Source: Bacteroidales bacterium
Lineage (GTDB): Bacteria; Bacteroidota; Bacteroidia; Bacteroidales; WCHB1-69
NCBI GenBank assembly: GCA_024682995.1
Contig: JAIKYR010000078.1
Span: 1 to 40,531 of the forward strand
Direction of reading: 5' to 3'
Length of the DNA stretch: 40,531 nucleotides
Shown piece after piece: positions 1 through 8,318 of this stretch. The position numbers and the translations under genes are program-made. The notes under the pieces were generated by a model that worked only from the letters and a program-made list of their open reading frames with translations, was not told where the DNA came from and searched no databases. Within the stretch, counting starts at the first letter, position 1, and every line of letters starts with the position of its first letter.

Positions 1-24
1 ACGGCGTGAGATACGCCAGAGAGA

Positions 25-134
<110 letters not shown>

Positions 135-144
135 AATACCACAG

Positions 145-174
145 AGCCCCTTCCTAAGATGGGGCTTTTTTTTT
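145..174 (+). terminator. Intrinsic terminator of the rRNA operon
   Basis: A six-pair stem AGCCCC (145-150) / GGGGCT (161-166) with a ten-base loop is followed directly by an uninterrupted run of T to 174. It lies ten bases after the 5S 3' end, the expected place for the rRNA operon terminator. Confidence 0.9.
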
Positions 175-324
175 GCCTCGAAAGGGGCGGTTGTACATGC
201 TGAATTCAAATAATACATTGTTTTCTCCGAAATGACTGATGCAAACTTAACTATCTATTGTTAAGTTTGACGGAGCCTTTTGTAACCCTCTGGTTTTCAA
301 TTTCCATTTTTTTTCTTTCCCATC

Positions 325-356
325 TTGACAAAAATATTATTGCAGTTGTATCTTTG
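325..356 (+). promoter_or_regulatory. Candidate recA promoter P1 (Bacteroidota type)
   Basis: TATCTTTG at 349-356 matches the Bacteroidota -7 consensus TAnnTTTG. A TTG at 325-327 lies 21 bases upstream, where the -33 element is expected. Transcription would start near 363, about 60 bases before the recA start codon. The match is by eye and rests on the known consensus for this phylum. Confidence 0.6.
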
Positions 357-361
357 TCCGC

Positions 362-377
362 ATGAATAAACATTCAT
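362..377. promoter_or_regulatory. Perfect inverted repeat between two recA promoter elements
   Basis: ATGAAT (362-367), a four-base spacer AAAC, and ATTCAT (372-377) form a perfect 6-bp dyad. It covers the predicted start of P1 and the -33 region of the second -7 box at 388, a natural position for a repressor or activator. It does not look like the E. coli or Bacillus LexA box. Calling it an operator is inference. Confidence 0.35.
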
Positions 378-387
378 AAAAAAAACG

Positions 388-395
388 TATTTTTG
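388..395 (+). promoter_or_regulatory. Candidate second recA promoter -7 element (P2)
   Basis: TATTTTTG followed by CAC fits TAnnTTTG exactly and lies 28 bases before the recA ATG. No TTG is found at the usual -33 distance; the dyad at 362-377 occupies that place. It may be a second, regulated start site or a chance match in AT-rich DNA. Confidence 0.4.
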
Positions 396-423
396 CACTC
401 ATTAAAAACAAAAAAAGATTGAT

Positions 424-1446
424 ATGGAAAAAGAAGAAGTCAAGAGCAGCGTGAATGCCGAAAAGTTGAAAGTGCTGAACTCCACGCTGGAGAAGTTGGA
501 AAAAACCTTTGGCAAAGGCTCGATCATGCGGATGGGCGACACGAAAGTGGAGGATATGGATGTCATCTCGACCGGCTCCATCGGTCTGGACACCGCGCTG
601 GGCGTCGGTGGCCTTCCCAAGGGCAGAATCATTGAAATATATGGACCGGAATCCTCCGGTAAGACCACTCTGGCCATCCACGCCATCGCCGAGGCACAGA
701 AGCAGGGAGGCATTGCCGCCTTCATTGATGCGGAACACGCCTTTGATCGTTTCTATGCCGAGAAATTAGGCGTAAACACCTCCGACCTGCTCATCTCACA
801 GCCCGACAACGGCGAGCAGGCACTTGAAATCGCCGACAACCTCATCCGTTCCGGCGCCATCGATATCATTGTCATCGACTCCGTGGCGGCCCTTACCCCG
901 AAGAGTGAAATCGAAGGCGACATGGGCGATTCCAAAGTCGGTTTGCAGGCCCGCCTCATGTCGCAGGCTCTCCGTAAGCTGACGGCCACCATCAACAAGA
1001 CGGGCTGCTGCTGCATCTTTATTAACCAGTTGCGCGAAAAGATCGGTGTTATGTTCGGCAACCCCGAAACTACCACCGGCGGTAACGCCCTCAAGTTCTA
1101 TGCCTCTGTGCGCCTTGACATACGTCGCCAAGCCCAAATCAAAGAGGGCGATATGTCCATAGGCAACCACGTGAAAGTGAAGGTGGTGAAGAACAAGGTG
1201 GCTCCTCCATTCCGTCAGGCTGAATTCGACATCATGTTCGGCGAAGGCATCTCCAAAACCGGCGAGATTGTTGACTTGGGCGTGGAATACAACATCATTA
1301 AGAAATCCGGTTCCTGGTTCTCCTACGGCGACAGCAAACTGGCCCAAGGACGGGAAAGCGTCAAGCAACTGCTGGCCGACAATCCTGAGCTGGCCGACGA
1401 GTTGGAAGCCAAAATCCGCGAAGCCATCAAAGAAAACCAACACTGA
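424..1446 (+). CDS. recA: Recombinase RecA
   Basis: RecA forms ATP-dependent filaments on single-stranded DNA, catalyses strand exchange in homologous recombination and acts in DNA-damage responses. The 340-residue length is normal. Walker A is GPESSGKT at residues 74-81, with the IDAEHAF segment near 101-107. Walker B is [10 protein letters not shown] near 148-157, and the DNA-binding loop 2 region runs through [20 protein letters not shown] near 201-220. The start at 424 follows an AT-rich leader with two promoter-like elements. It is the first gene of a close plus-strand run: the TPR lipoprotein begins 8 bases after the stop and ruvB follows that, so two recombination genes may be co-transcribed. 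The acidic C-terminal tail found in many RecA proteins is short here (ending EAIKENQH). Confidence 0.98.
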   Translation: MEKEEVKSSVNAEKLKVLNSTLEKLEKTFGKGSIMRMGDTKVEDMDVISTGSIGLDTALGVGGLPKGRIIEIYGPESSGKTTLAIHAIAEAQKQGGIAAFIDAEHAFDRFYAEKLGVNTSDLLISQPDNGEQALEIADNLIRSGAIDIIVIDSVAALTPKSEIEGDMGDSKVGLQARLMSQALRKLTATINKTGCCCIFINQLREKIGVMFGNPETTTGGNALKFYASVRLDIRRQAQIKEGDMSIGNHVKVKVVKNKVAPPFRQAEFDIMFGEGISKTGEIVDLGVEYNIIKKSGSWFSYGDSKLAQGRESVKQLLADNPELADELEAKIREAIKENQH

Positions 1447-1454
1447 ATCACGGT

Positions 1455-2453
1455 ATGAAACATCTGACCACTCTGCTGCTGGTTTCCCTTGCCCTGTTCT
1501 TCTTCGGCTGTCAATCGAATAAAAAATACGAAGGCATGCCAAAGGAGTTGGCCTCCCTGTGCAGGCAGATAGATAAACACCCCAAAAACGCTGAGCTCTA
1601 TTACCAACGGGCCGACTATTATTATTTTCACAAGAATATCGACAAAGGCGTTGCTGACATGCAGCAGGCCATAAAGTTACAGCCGGACAGCAGCAAATAT
1701 TACGTCAAGCTCTCCGACCTCTATTTTGCCCAGCATGAGACCGACCTTGCGGAGGAGATGCTCCAAAAAGCCATTTCCAAGCAGAAGGACAACAACGAAG
1801 CGCGACTGAAGCTAGCTGAACTGTACTTTCATCAACACATGCTCAACGACTGCAGCAAGACTTTGGATGAGGCTTTAGCGCTGCAAAAATACAACCCCAA
1901 AGCCTATCTTATCAAAGCTTTCATGTTGAAAGAACAACAGGACACTGTCGGGTATCTGCGTATGCTGCAATTAGTTATTGACCAAGATCCCAAGGAGGTT
2001 AAAGCCTATTTGGAACTGGGATATTTTTACCAGCAGAAAATGGATCCGTTGGCCATCAGCTATTATGAAAATGCGTTAAATGCGGATCCTAACAATGTGG
2101 AGATCCATTATAATCTGGGAAAGATGTATCAGGATCTGAGTCGCATAGAAGAAGCTGAAGAACAATACAAGATGGCCATTGATTTGGACCCGAAGCATGT
2201 GCCGTCCCTGAACAACTTGGGATACTTATATTTGGATGACGAGGTGGCCCGTTACGACGAAGCCGTCAAATTGTTCACGCAGGCCATCCAGGCCAATCCG
2301 AATTTGGCGTATTTGTACTGCAACCGGGGGTTGGCTTATGAATCGCTGGGAAATTATGCGAAAGCGCGGACCGATTATGAAAAGAGTTTGAAACTGCACA
2401 CCAACTTCGAGCCGGCGATTGCGGGCTTGAATCGTTTGGACAATAAGCAATAA
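1455..2453 (+). CDS. TPR-repeat lipoprotein
   Basis: The protein begins with a lipoprotein signal: MKHL, a hydrophobic stretch, and FFGC with the lipidated cysteine at residue 19. It is therefore expected to be anchored in the envelope facing the periplasm. The rest (about 45-330) is a series of roughly eight tetratricopeptide repeats, with recurring patterns such as [24 protein letters not shown] and [23 protein letters not shown] arrays are protein-protein scaffolds; no enzymatic domain is visible and the partner is unknown. It sits between recA (8-base gap) and ruvB (4-base gap), so it is probably co-transcribed with DNA-repair genes, although a periplasmic lipoprotein has no obvious repair role. 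The family call is firm; the function is not known. Confidence 0.88.
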   Translation: MKHLTTLLLVSLALFFFGCQSNKKYEGMPKELASLCRQIDKHPKNAELYYQRADYYYFHKNIDKGVADMQQAIKLQPDSSKYYVKLSDLYFAQHETDLAEEMLQKAISKQKDNNEARLKLAELYFHQHMLNDCSKTLDEALALQKYNPKAYLIKAFMLKEQQDTVGYLRMLQLVIDQDPKEVKAYLELGYFYQQKMDPLAISYYENALNADPNNVEIHYNLGKMYQDLSRIEEAEEQYKMAIDLDPKHVPSLNNLGYLYLDDEVARYDEAVKLFTQAIQANPNLAYLYCNRGLAYESLGNYAKARTDYEKSLKLHTNFEPAIAGLNRLDNKQ

Positions 2454-2457
2454 CAGA

Positions 2458-3486
2458 ATGATGAACAAGAATCTGGACCCTTCAGCCAACCGTCTCTCCT
2501 CCGCCGACAAAGAGTTTGAAAAAGCCATCCGTCCGGCGGCGTTCAAGGAGTTTCAGGGCCAGAAGCAGGTCATTGACAATATCATGGTTTTCGTCCATGC
2601 GGCCAAGGCCCGCGGGGAGGCGCTCGACCATGTGTTGCTGCACGGCCCCCCGGGGCTCGGGAAGACCACTCTTTCGCACATCATTGGCAACGAGATGGGC
2701 GTCAATGTGCGCTGCACCTCCGGCCCTGTCATCGATAAACCTGGCGATCTGGCCGGCCTGCTCACCAATCTGGAGCCTCACGATGTGCTATTTATTGATG
2801 AGATCCATCGACTGTCGCCCGTGGTGGAAGAGTATCTCTACTCGGCCATGGAGGACTATAAGATTGACATCATGATAGATAGTGGTCCGAGCGCGCGCAG
2901 TGTACAAATTTCGCTGAACCCATTCACGCTGGTGGGAGCCACCACCCGTTCCGGTCTGCTGACGGCTCCGCTCCGCTCCCGTTTTGGCATTAATTTACGA
3001 TTGCAGTACTATGATGCCGACACGCTTTGCCAAATCATCAAACGGTCGGCTTCCATTTTGGACATCCCGATTGAGGACGATGCCGCCTACGAGATTGCCT
3101 CGCGCAGCCGTGGCACGCCTCGTATTGCCAACCTGCTCCTGCGCCGCGTGCGCGACTTTGCCCAAATCAAGGGAGATGGCACCATCACCTTGCCTATCAC
3201 GCAAATTGCACTCTCTGCCCTCAATGTCGATCAGCACGGTTTAGACGAGATGGACAACCGTATCTTGAACACCATCATCGAGAAGTTCAAAGGCGGACCC
3301 GTAGGCCTCTCCACCATCGCCACCGCCGTCAGCGACGACCCCGGCACCATCGAAGAAGTCTATGAACCCTTCCTCATCCAGGAAGGATACCTCATGCGCA
3401 CCCCGCGCGGACGGGAAGCCACCGACCTCGCCTACGCACATCTTGGCAAATCCCGATTTTCAGCCAGCCAACCAGAACTCTTTTAA
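2458..3486 (+). CDS. ruvB: Holliday junction branch-migration helicase RuvB
   Basis: RuvB is the AAA+ motor that, with RuvA, drives Holliday-junction branch migration. Walker A is GPPGLGKTT at residues 63-71, Walker B LFIDEI at 111-116, sensor 1 GATTRSG at 160-166, and the arginine-finger region LRSRFG at 172-177. The C-terminal winged-helix domain includes [10 protein letters not shown] and ends with the family-typical [10 protein letters not shown] segment. The 342-residue length is normal. Two ATG codons are adjacent at 2458 and 2461; the first gives a four-base gap from the upstream stop. ruvA and ruvC are not in the window. Confidence 0.98.
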   Translation: MMNKNLDPSANRLSSADKEFEKAIRPAAFKEFQGQKQVIDNIMVFVHAAKARGEALDHVLLHGPPGLGKTTLSHIIGNEMGVNVRCTSGPVIDKPGDLAGLLTNLEPHDVLFIDEIHRLSPVVEEYLYSAMEDYKIDIMIDSGPSARSVQISLNPFTLVGATTRSGLLTAPLRSRFGINLRLQYYDADTLCQIIKRSASILDIPIEDDAAYEIASRSRGTPRIANLLLRRVRDFAQIKGDGTITLPITQIALSALNVDQHGLDEMDNRILNTIIEKFKGGPVGLSTIATAVSDDPGTIEEVYEPFLIQEGYLMRTPRGREATDLAYAHLGKSRFSASQPELF

Positions 3487-3498
3487 AATACGATTATT

Positions 3499-4245
3499 AT
3501 GAAAAAATCTTTTTTTATAATCCTTCTCATCAGTTTGGGATTCCTGTCAGCCCAAGCCCAATTATATTCCACAACTTACATCAAGGATGATTGTCAGGGC
3601 AAGGCCATCAATTTCGGATTCGCATGCGCCCCCTCGTTTGACTGGATGTATCCCAAGACGGAAGACTATCAACGACATGGCTTCGTGGTGGGCGTCCGAT
3701 ACGGCATACCCATCAATATCAACCTCACCAAGGCGAAAAACTATTACGCCTATACGGGTGTTTTTATTGAACATATCGGAGGCACCATGACCTTTTTGGA
3801 CAAAATCATCCATTCCGATATCATTGAAGCCCAGCAGGCGGAGACCTTCCGCCAGTATCGTGCCACCTATCTGACCATTCCCGTGGGCGTGACGCTGAAG
3901 ACCAAGTCGCTTAACAACTTTTTCATCTGTGGCAACGCGGGTGTCTACAACAGTCTGCGGTTGTCTGCCTCCCAGCACGACACGTACAACTTCGCCGGAG
4001 AACTGTGGAGCCGTCAGAAGGGGCCTTCAACAGAAGCTTCCATCTGCAAGGAGGCCGCATTCGCCGGCCTCGGGTTCGAGTACTCCATCTCCAAGGACTT
4101 CCGTGCGGGGATGATGGTGAATTACGTTCACACACTCACGAACTATTTCAAGGGCAAGGGTCGCGCCCAGAACAGTCTGACTCACGCAGACCAGAAGGCC
4201 AATATCGGATACATTGAGTTAGAGGCACACATCAACTTCTTCTAA
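3499..4245 (+). CDS. Outer-membrane beta-barrel protein (PorT-like fold)
   Basis: A clear signal peptide (MKKSFFIILLISLGFLSAQAQ, cleaved near residue 20) is followed by about 228 residues with alternating polar and aromatic patches typical of an eight- to ten-strand barrel, such as HGFVVGVRYGIPINI, YYAYTGVFIEHIGG, FFICGNAGVYNSLRL and FRAGMMVNYVHTL. It ends in phenylalanine (AHINFF), a common outer-membrane insertion signal. The general layout matches the porin-like outer-membrane beta-barrel families abundant in Bacteroidota, but no specific subfamily motif is recognisable. It starts 12 bases after ruvB and ends 2 bases before the next ATG. Substrate or role is unknown. Confidence 0.75.
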   Translation: MKKSFFIILLISLGFLSAQAQLYSTTYIKDDCQGKAINFGFACAPSFDWMYPKTEDYQRHGFVVGVRYGIPININLTKAKNYYAYTGVFIEHIGGTMTFLDKIIHSDIIEAQQAETFRQYRATYLTIPVGVTLKTKSLNNFFICGNAGVYNSLRLSASQHDTYNFAGELWSRQKGPSTEASICKEAAFAGLGFEYSISKDFRAGMMVNYVHTLTNYFKGKGRAQNSLTHADQKANIGYIELEAHINFF

Positions 4246-4247
4246 GC

Positions 4248-4859
4248 ATGAAATTCATCTGCATCGGACGGAACTATGCGGCTCACGCCGCCGAGCTGCA
4301 CCAAGAAGCCCCCAAACAACCGGTTTTCTTCTTGAAACCCGACTCTGCCATCACCCGATGCAACCGTCCGTTTTTTTTGCCCGATTTTTCACAGGAGGTG
4401 CATTATGAAACCGAAATTATAGTGAAAATCAATCGGTTGGGGAAATGTATCCCTGAAAAGTTCGCTCACAACTACTATGAGGAGATCGGGCTTGGTGTGG
4501 ATCTCACCGCCCGCGATCTTCAACGGAAGTGCATCCAACATGGTGAACCTTGGGAGATAGCCAAAGCCTTTGACGGCTCTGCCGTGGTGGGTGGATTTCT
4601 GCCAAAAAGCCAGTTCGAAGACGTGCAGAACCTCTCGTTCCACCTGCTGCTGAACGGCAACAAGGTGCAGGAGGGCAACAGTCGCGATATGCTCTTCACC
4701 ATCGACCAGCTTATCGCCCATGTTTCGCAGTTCATCACGTTGCGCACGGGCGACATCCTTTTCACAGGCACGCCTGTCGGCGTGGGACCCGTCCACATCA
4801 ACGACCACCTGCAGGGATTTCTGGAAGGAGAAAAGTTATTTGATTTCAAAGTAAAATAA
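4248..4859 (+). CDS. Fumarylacetoacetate hydrolase family protein (acylpyruvase-like)
   Basis: This is a short, single-domain FAA hydrolase of 203 residues, the size of the FAHD1/YcgM group, which cleaves acylpyruvates or decarboxylates oxaloacetate. The family opening (MKFICIGRNYAAHAAEL) is present. The divalent-metal ligands are visible as E54 and E56 in VHYETE and D85 in GLGVDLTARDLQ. The conserved C-terminal GDILFTGTPVGVGPV segment follows. The start at 4248 is two bases after the preceding stop, consistent with translational coupling. The exact substrate cannot be read from sequence. It is cytoplasmic, with no signal peptide. Confidence 0.9.
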   Translation: MKFICIGRNYAAHAAELHQEAPKQPVFFLKPDSAITRCNRPFFLPDFSQEVHYETEIIVKINRLGKCIPEKFAHNYYEEIGLGVDLTARDLQRKCIQHGEPWEIAKAFDGSAVVGGFLPKSQFEDVQNLSFHLLLNGNKVQEGNSRDMLFTIDQLIAHVSQFITLRTGDILFTGTPVGVGPVHINDHLQGFLEGEKLFDFKVK

Positions 4860-4878
4860 ACACACAAAACTTCAGACG

Positions 4879-6192
4879 ATGCAATTGAAAATCCGACTTA
4901 TCATCATGAATTTCCTCCAGTTTGCCATCTGGGGGGCTTACCTGACATGTATGGGCACTTTCCTGTTCAACCACGGTCTGGGTCGAAATATTGGCATTTT
5001 CTACTCCATCCAGGGTATTGTTTCCATCTTCATGCCAGCCCTCATTGGCATTGTGGCCGATAAGTGGATACCGGCGCAGCGGATGCTGGGCATTAGTCAT
5101 GGGATAGCTGGTGCGGCGATGATTGCCGCTGGCCTTTATGGTCTCGGCGCCGGCGATGCCGTACAATTCGGGCCGCTCTTCACGCTTTATACCATCGGCG
5201 TAGCCTTCTACATGCCTACGTTGGCCCTTTCCAACTCTGTGGCTTACAATGCGTTGGAAAAGGCTGGGATGGACACCGTCAAGACCTTCCCGCCCATCCG
5301 CGTGTTTGGAACCATCGGGTTCATCGTCACCATGTGGATGGTGGATTTGTTGGGGTTCCAGTCTTCCGCCGCACAATTCGTGGTGAGTGGTGGTATTGGC
5401 CTGGCCTTGGCTATCTATGCTTTCACCCTGCCGCATTGTCCTGTCAGTCAATCTACCGAAAAGAAATCCATCGTTGAGGCACTTGGCTTAAAGGCTTTCA
5501 CGCTCTTCAAGGACCCGAAGATGGCCGTGTTTTTCATTTTCTCGATGTTGCTCGGTGTCTCCCTGCAAATCACCAACGGCTTTGCTAATCCGTTCCTGTC
5601 CAGTTTCAAGCACATTCCCGAGTATGCTGAAACCTTCGGTGTGCAGCACGCCAACATACTGATTTCGCTCTCCCAAATTTCTGAAACTCTGTGCATTTTG
5701 TTAATCCCCTTCTTCATGAAGCGTTTCGGTATCAAGAAAGTTATGCTCATCGCCATGTTTGCGTGGGTGTTGCGTTTTGCCTTCTTCGGAATGGGTAATC
5801 CGGGTGGTGGTGTATGGTTATTTGTCCTCTCCTGTATCGTTTATGGTGTGGCCTTTGACTTCTTCAACATCAGCGGTTCACTGTTTGTGGATCGGGAGAC
5901 GAATTCCGACATCCGTTCTTCGGCACAGGGCTTGTTCATGCTGATGACCAACGGTATCGGCGCCACCATCGGCACGTTGGGAGCTCAATTTGTGGTTAAC
6001 CATTTTGTGTTCTCCAAATTTCATGCGGCAGGTGCGCGCGAGGCCATGACGGAAGCAGCCAAAGAGGCTTTGGCCATGGATGTTTGGCACGGCTGGCAGA
6101 CATCCTGGTATATTTTTGCTGCCTACGCCTGTGTGGTGGCCGTGACCTTCATCTTCGTCTTCAAATACAAGCCGGATGAAACGCCCGCATAA
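4879..6192 (+). CDS. Nucleoside:H+ symporter family transporter (MFS)
   Basis: A 437-residue polytopic inner-membrane protein with about 12 hydrophobic segments. The N-terminus (MNFLQFAIWGAYLTCMGTFL) and the loop LIGIVADKWIPAQRMLGI match the NupG/XapB nucleoside:proton symporter family of the major facilitator superfamily. Later hallmarks include YMPTLALSNSVAYNAL, KTFPPIRVFGTIGFI and the late-helix segment DFFNISGSLFVDRE. Bacteroidota commonly carry such transporters for salvage nucleosides. The gene follows the FAA hydrolase by 19 bases. No convincing terminator is seen after its stop codon. Confidence 0.9.
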   Translation: MQLKIRLIIMNFLQFAIWGAYLTCMGTFLFNHGLGRNIGIFYSIQGIVSIFMPALIGIVADKWIPAQRMLGISHGIAGAAMIAAGLYGLGAGDAVQFGPLFTLYTIGVAFYMPTLALSNSVAYNALEKAGMDTVKTFPPIRVFGTIGFIVTMWMVDLLGFQSSAAQFVVSGGIGLALAIYAFTLPHCPVSQSTEKKSIVEALGLKAFTLFKDPKMAVFFIFSMLLGVSLQITNGFANPFLSSFKHIPEYAETFGVQHANILISLSQISETLCILLIPFFMKRFGIKKVMLIAMFAWVLRFAFFGMGNPGGGVWLFVLSCIVYGVAFDFFNISGSLFVDRETNSDIRSSAQGLFMLMTNGIGATIGTLGAQFVVNHFVFSKFHAAGAREAMTEAAKEALAMDVWHGWQTSWYIFAAYACVVAVTFIFVFKYKPDETPA

Positions 6193-6342
6193 CTGAAAAC
6201 CTTCGGCAGGGATGTTTTTATACCCTATTCCGCCAACTACTTTGTCTATTATACTACAGTAGACTTGTCACACAATACGATGCATTTTCCCAACATCTTA
6301 TATTTTGGTTCTTTCCAATCTATAAGACTGTCAATTTTGTGA

Positions 6343-6350
6343 TATCTTTG
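6343..6350 (+). promoter_or_regulatory. Isolated Bacteroidota -7-like element
   Basis: TATCTTTG followed by TAC fits the TAnnTTTG consensus exactly. No TTG lies at the usual -33 distance. If active it would transcribe into the hairpin cluster and the 38-codon ORF beginning at 6369. The rest of 6193-6360 is AT-rich with nothing else recognisable. Confidence 0.3.
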
Positions 6351-6368
6351 TACCATTCATATACGCAC

Positions 6369-6643
6369 ATGCTGCCCACACGCCTGCGGTGTGCGGAGCG
6401 GCGTGCATGCATGGTAAAAAGTTTCGCTATATGCAGGCTTTCAGCCTGTAAGGGGAATGGTGTCGGAGACACCAGATCTTATTAACACCAGATGAGCGCA
6501 GCGTAATCTGGTGTGGTGGACGCCAACGGTAAACCCCCGCGGCGCGGCAGAGGCTTGCCATGGAGCATTAAGCCCTCACGCCGCGGAAGTGACGACCTGC
6601 CGCCATGAAAAAAATGCGATTGTCCTCCTCAATGGCAAGGAGG
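6369..6643. repeat. Cluster of short palindromes (REP/MITE-like)
   Basis: A GC-rich non-coding block between AT-rich flanks, made of successive small hairpins. These are CACAC/GTGTG (6377-6381 / 6389-6393), CAGGCT/AGCCTG (6434-6439 / 6443-6448), GGTGTC/GACACC (6459-6464 / 6468-6473), ACACCAGAT/ATCTGGTGT (6485-6493 / 6506-6514), CCGCGGCG/CGCCGCGG (6537-6544 / 6579-6586) and CCTCCT/AGGAGG (6624-6629 / 6638-6643). ACACCAGAT also occurs as a direct repeat at 6469. The arrangement resembles dispersed repetitive extragenic palindromes or a decayed miniature transposable element. No transposase is present and copy number cannot be judged from one window. Two tiny ORFs lie inside: 38 codons at 6369-6485 and 34 codons at 6605-6709. 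Confidence 0.55.
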
Positions 6644-6677
6644 TGGAGAAATAAAGGGCGATGGTTTTGTGCGTGCA

Positions 6678-7058
6678 ATGTGCAATTTTTTCGTAATTTC
6701 GCACCGTAAAACGATTACCGATGTACCGTTGCCGACCATATTGTTTTATGAATCCCCTAACGGGGATTTCACCCGCCTGCGGGAACGCCTTCTTGGAGAA
6801 TGCTTAACTACATGTAGCGGAGAAAAAGTCGGGAAAGATTCTATTTTAACTATGATTTACACGTTTCCACAAGATATACATGCGGCGAGATTGTATCAGT
6901 TTGGGCATCGTTGTTATCTGTTGCCGTTAGATGTTGAGATGGATGAGTGCGGTATTTACATCTTAAGAACACCTACCAATGAGGAAAGTGTTTATACTTT
7001 TTACGACACGCCAAACTATGTTTGTTTGATACGATTTTTCCCCAGGAAACTAATATAA
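6678..7058 (+). CDS. Hypothetical protein, uncertain start
   Basis: An open frame of up to 129 codons (GTG at 6669, ATG at 6678, internal ATG at 6852) with no recognised domain. The C-terminal half is the more protein-like: MIYTFPQDIHAARLYQF, then CYLLPLDVEMDECGIYILRTP and a basic end FFPRKLI. The first 60 codons overlap the edge of the hairpin cluster and a -7-like element (TAATTTCG at about 6694-6701), so the true start may be 6852, giving 68 residues. There is no signal peptide or membrane segment. It stands alone between the nucleoside transporter and the convergent M23 gene. It could be a decayed gene. Confidence 0.35.
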   Translation: MCNFFVISHRKTITDVPLPTILFYESPNGDFTRLRERLLGECLTTCSGEKVGKDSILTMIYTFPQDIHAARLYQFGHRCYLLPLDVEMDECGIYILRTPTNEESVYTFYDTPNYVCLIRFFPRKLI

Positions 7059-7103
7059 TCTATCAATGAAAATGAATACGAAGAGAATTGTCAAGGTTAC
7101 ATC

Positions 7104-7229
7104 TTGTTTATTTGTTGGTTTGTTTTTCTCGTTTTACTACTGTTAAGCTACACATATTACAAAAGAGATTTTTATAGAATTGACAATATCTATATAAGAG
7201 AACAATTTAATTTCAGAGGCTTGGATTGA
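7104..7229 (+). CDS. Possible small membrane protein or gene remnant
   Basis: This lies in the same frame as the preceding hypothetical ORF but after its stop (7056-7058). The frame stays open to 7229 and encodes a strongly hydrophobic segment (ICWFVFLVLLLLLSY) followed by a basic tail (YYKRDFYRIDN). The only start codon in this frame is TTG at 7104, giving 41 residues. A competing ATG at 7066 in another frame gives 26 residues. It may be a small single-pass protein, or the 3' end of a gene broken by the stop at 7056. Support is weak. Confidence 0.2.
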   Translation: MFICWFVFLVLLLLSYTYYKRDFYRIDNIYIREQFNFRGLD

Positions 7230-7238
7230 AAAACACTT

Positions 7239-8315
7239 CTATTTCACCCGTAACCGCTGACCTTCGGTAATCCTGTCCGCGTTGGGGAGATTGTTTATTT
7301 TCAGCAGATTATCTACCGTTGTGTGGAACTTGACTGAAATACGATACAGATTGTCGCCTTTTTGCACCACATAATATTCCGCCGTGGCCGGATCGGTTTT
7401 CGGGGTGGGAGACGTGGATGCTGCCGATGGCGTTTCCTTCGGGGCAACAGCCTGCGGCTTGGGTTGAGGCTGCGGTTCCGGCTTCTCGGTTTTGACCACA
7501 GTTTCCGTCTTGGGCTTCGGCTCGGGTTTAGTCACCGGTTTCTCTGATATGGGAGTGGGCGTTTGCGTTACGCCTGTTTTTTCCTCCACCGTTACAAGAT
7601 GGAAATCTTCCGAGGTGAGTACGAGAGTGTTCTTGTTCAGCGTTTCATTTTCAAAATCAATCATCAGGTTCGGGTCGAAAAACTCATTCATGAAACGGGT
7701 TTCAAAATGGAGGATATAGTCTTTCGCGTTCCCGCTTTTGCCCGTTTGGCCAATCACTTCGCCCGCCTTGAGCATCTGCCCGGGCTTTACGCACAGCTTG
7801 TCAAGATGGGCATAGAGGGTTTCCAGCCCGTTATAATGGCGCACCACAACCATCCAGCCGTAATCCCCGTAATATCGGGCCATGCGTACCACGCCGTCAA
7901 AGCAGTTGCGCACCAGCGTCTGGTGGACCACCTTGAGATCCACACCCGGATGGAACCCCTGTTTTCCGTTCTGTCCGTACCGTTGCGATACCTCGTCATA
8001 CGAGCAAGGGAAAGCGAACGGGTGGTTGGCCGCCTGCACCAGAATCAACATGATCCGGTCATTGGAAAACGGGATTTCCAGCTGACGGCTGCGCAGATGG
8101 GCCACATCCCAGTACCGGTCATACAGGTCATACGCCGGAATCTGATACACTTCGGAGATTTCAGGATACGGGGCAATCTGGAACTGTCCATTATCTGTCT
8201 GGCTCACAGTGGAATCCTGCAATGCCTTCAACTGGCTGAACTCCGTCACATCCAATCCCTGGGCCAACAGCAGGGAAGACAAACAGCAGCACAATAGGGT
8301 GAAAAAGGTTCTCAT
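7239..8315 (-). CDS. M23-family peptidase-like protein with LysM domain
   Basis: A 358-residue exported protein: signal peptide 1-19 (ending LLLAQ), a novel N-terminal part, an M23/LytM fold (about 115-225), a Pro/Lys-rich linker (about 252-310) and one C-terminal LysM peptidoglycan-binding domain (about 314-358, YVVQKGDNLYRISVKF). M23 zinc ligands H122 and D126 (HPGVD), the catalytic-type H170 (YAHL) and H203 are present. The usual HLHFE motif reads ILHFE, so the first histidine of HxH is isoleucine 201 (codon at 7713-7715). That residue is normally catalytic, so the protein may be a binding or regulatory homologue, not a peptidase. It is the last gene of a three-gene minus-strand operon, three bases after rfaE2. 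Confidence 0.85.
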   Translation of the reverse strand: MRTFFTLLCCCLSSLLLAQGLDVTEFSQLKALQDSTVSQTDNGQFQIAPYPEISEVYQIPAYDLYDRYWDVAHLRSRQLEIPFSNDRIMLILVQAANHPFAFPCSYDEVSQRYGQNGKQGFHPGVDLKVVHQTLVRNCFDGVVRMARYYGDYGWMVVVRHYNGLETLYAHLDKLCVKPGQMLKAGEVIGQTGKSGNAKDYILHFETRFMNEFFDPNLMIDFENETLNKNTLVLTSEDFHLVTVEEKTGVTQTPTPISEKPVTKPEPKPKTETVVKTEKPEPQPQPKPQAVAPKETPSAASTSPTPKTDPATAEYYVVQKGDNLYRISVKFHTTVDNLLKINNLPNADRITEGQRLRVK

Positions 8316-8318
8316 TGC

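Noticed and set aside
181-423. Possible tRNA or small RNA between the 5S terminator and recA
   Set aside because: No cloverleaf or T-loop consensus (GGTTCGANTCC) was seen; the interval is AT-rich and explained by the recA leader.
7066-7146. 26-codon ORF starting at ATG 7066
   Set aside because: It is short, ends inside the hydrophobic stretch, and the alternative frame gives a more complete membrane helix. Not counted as a gene.
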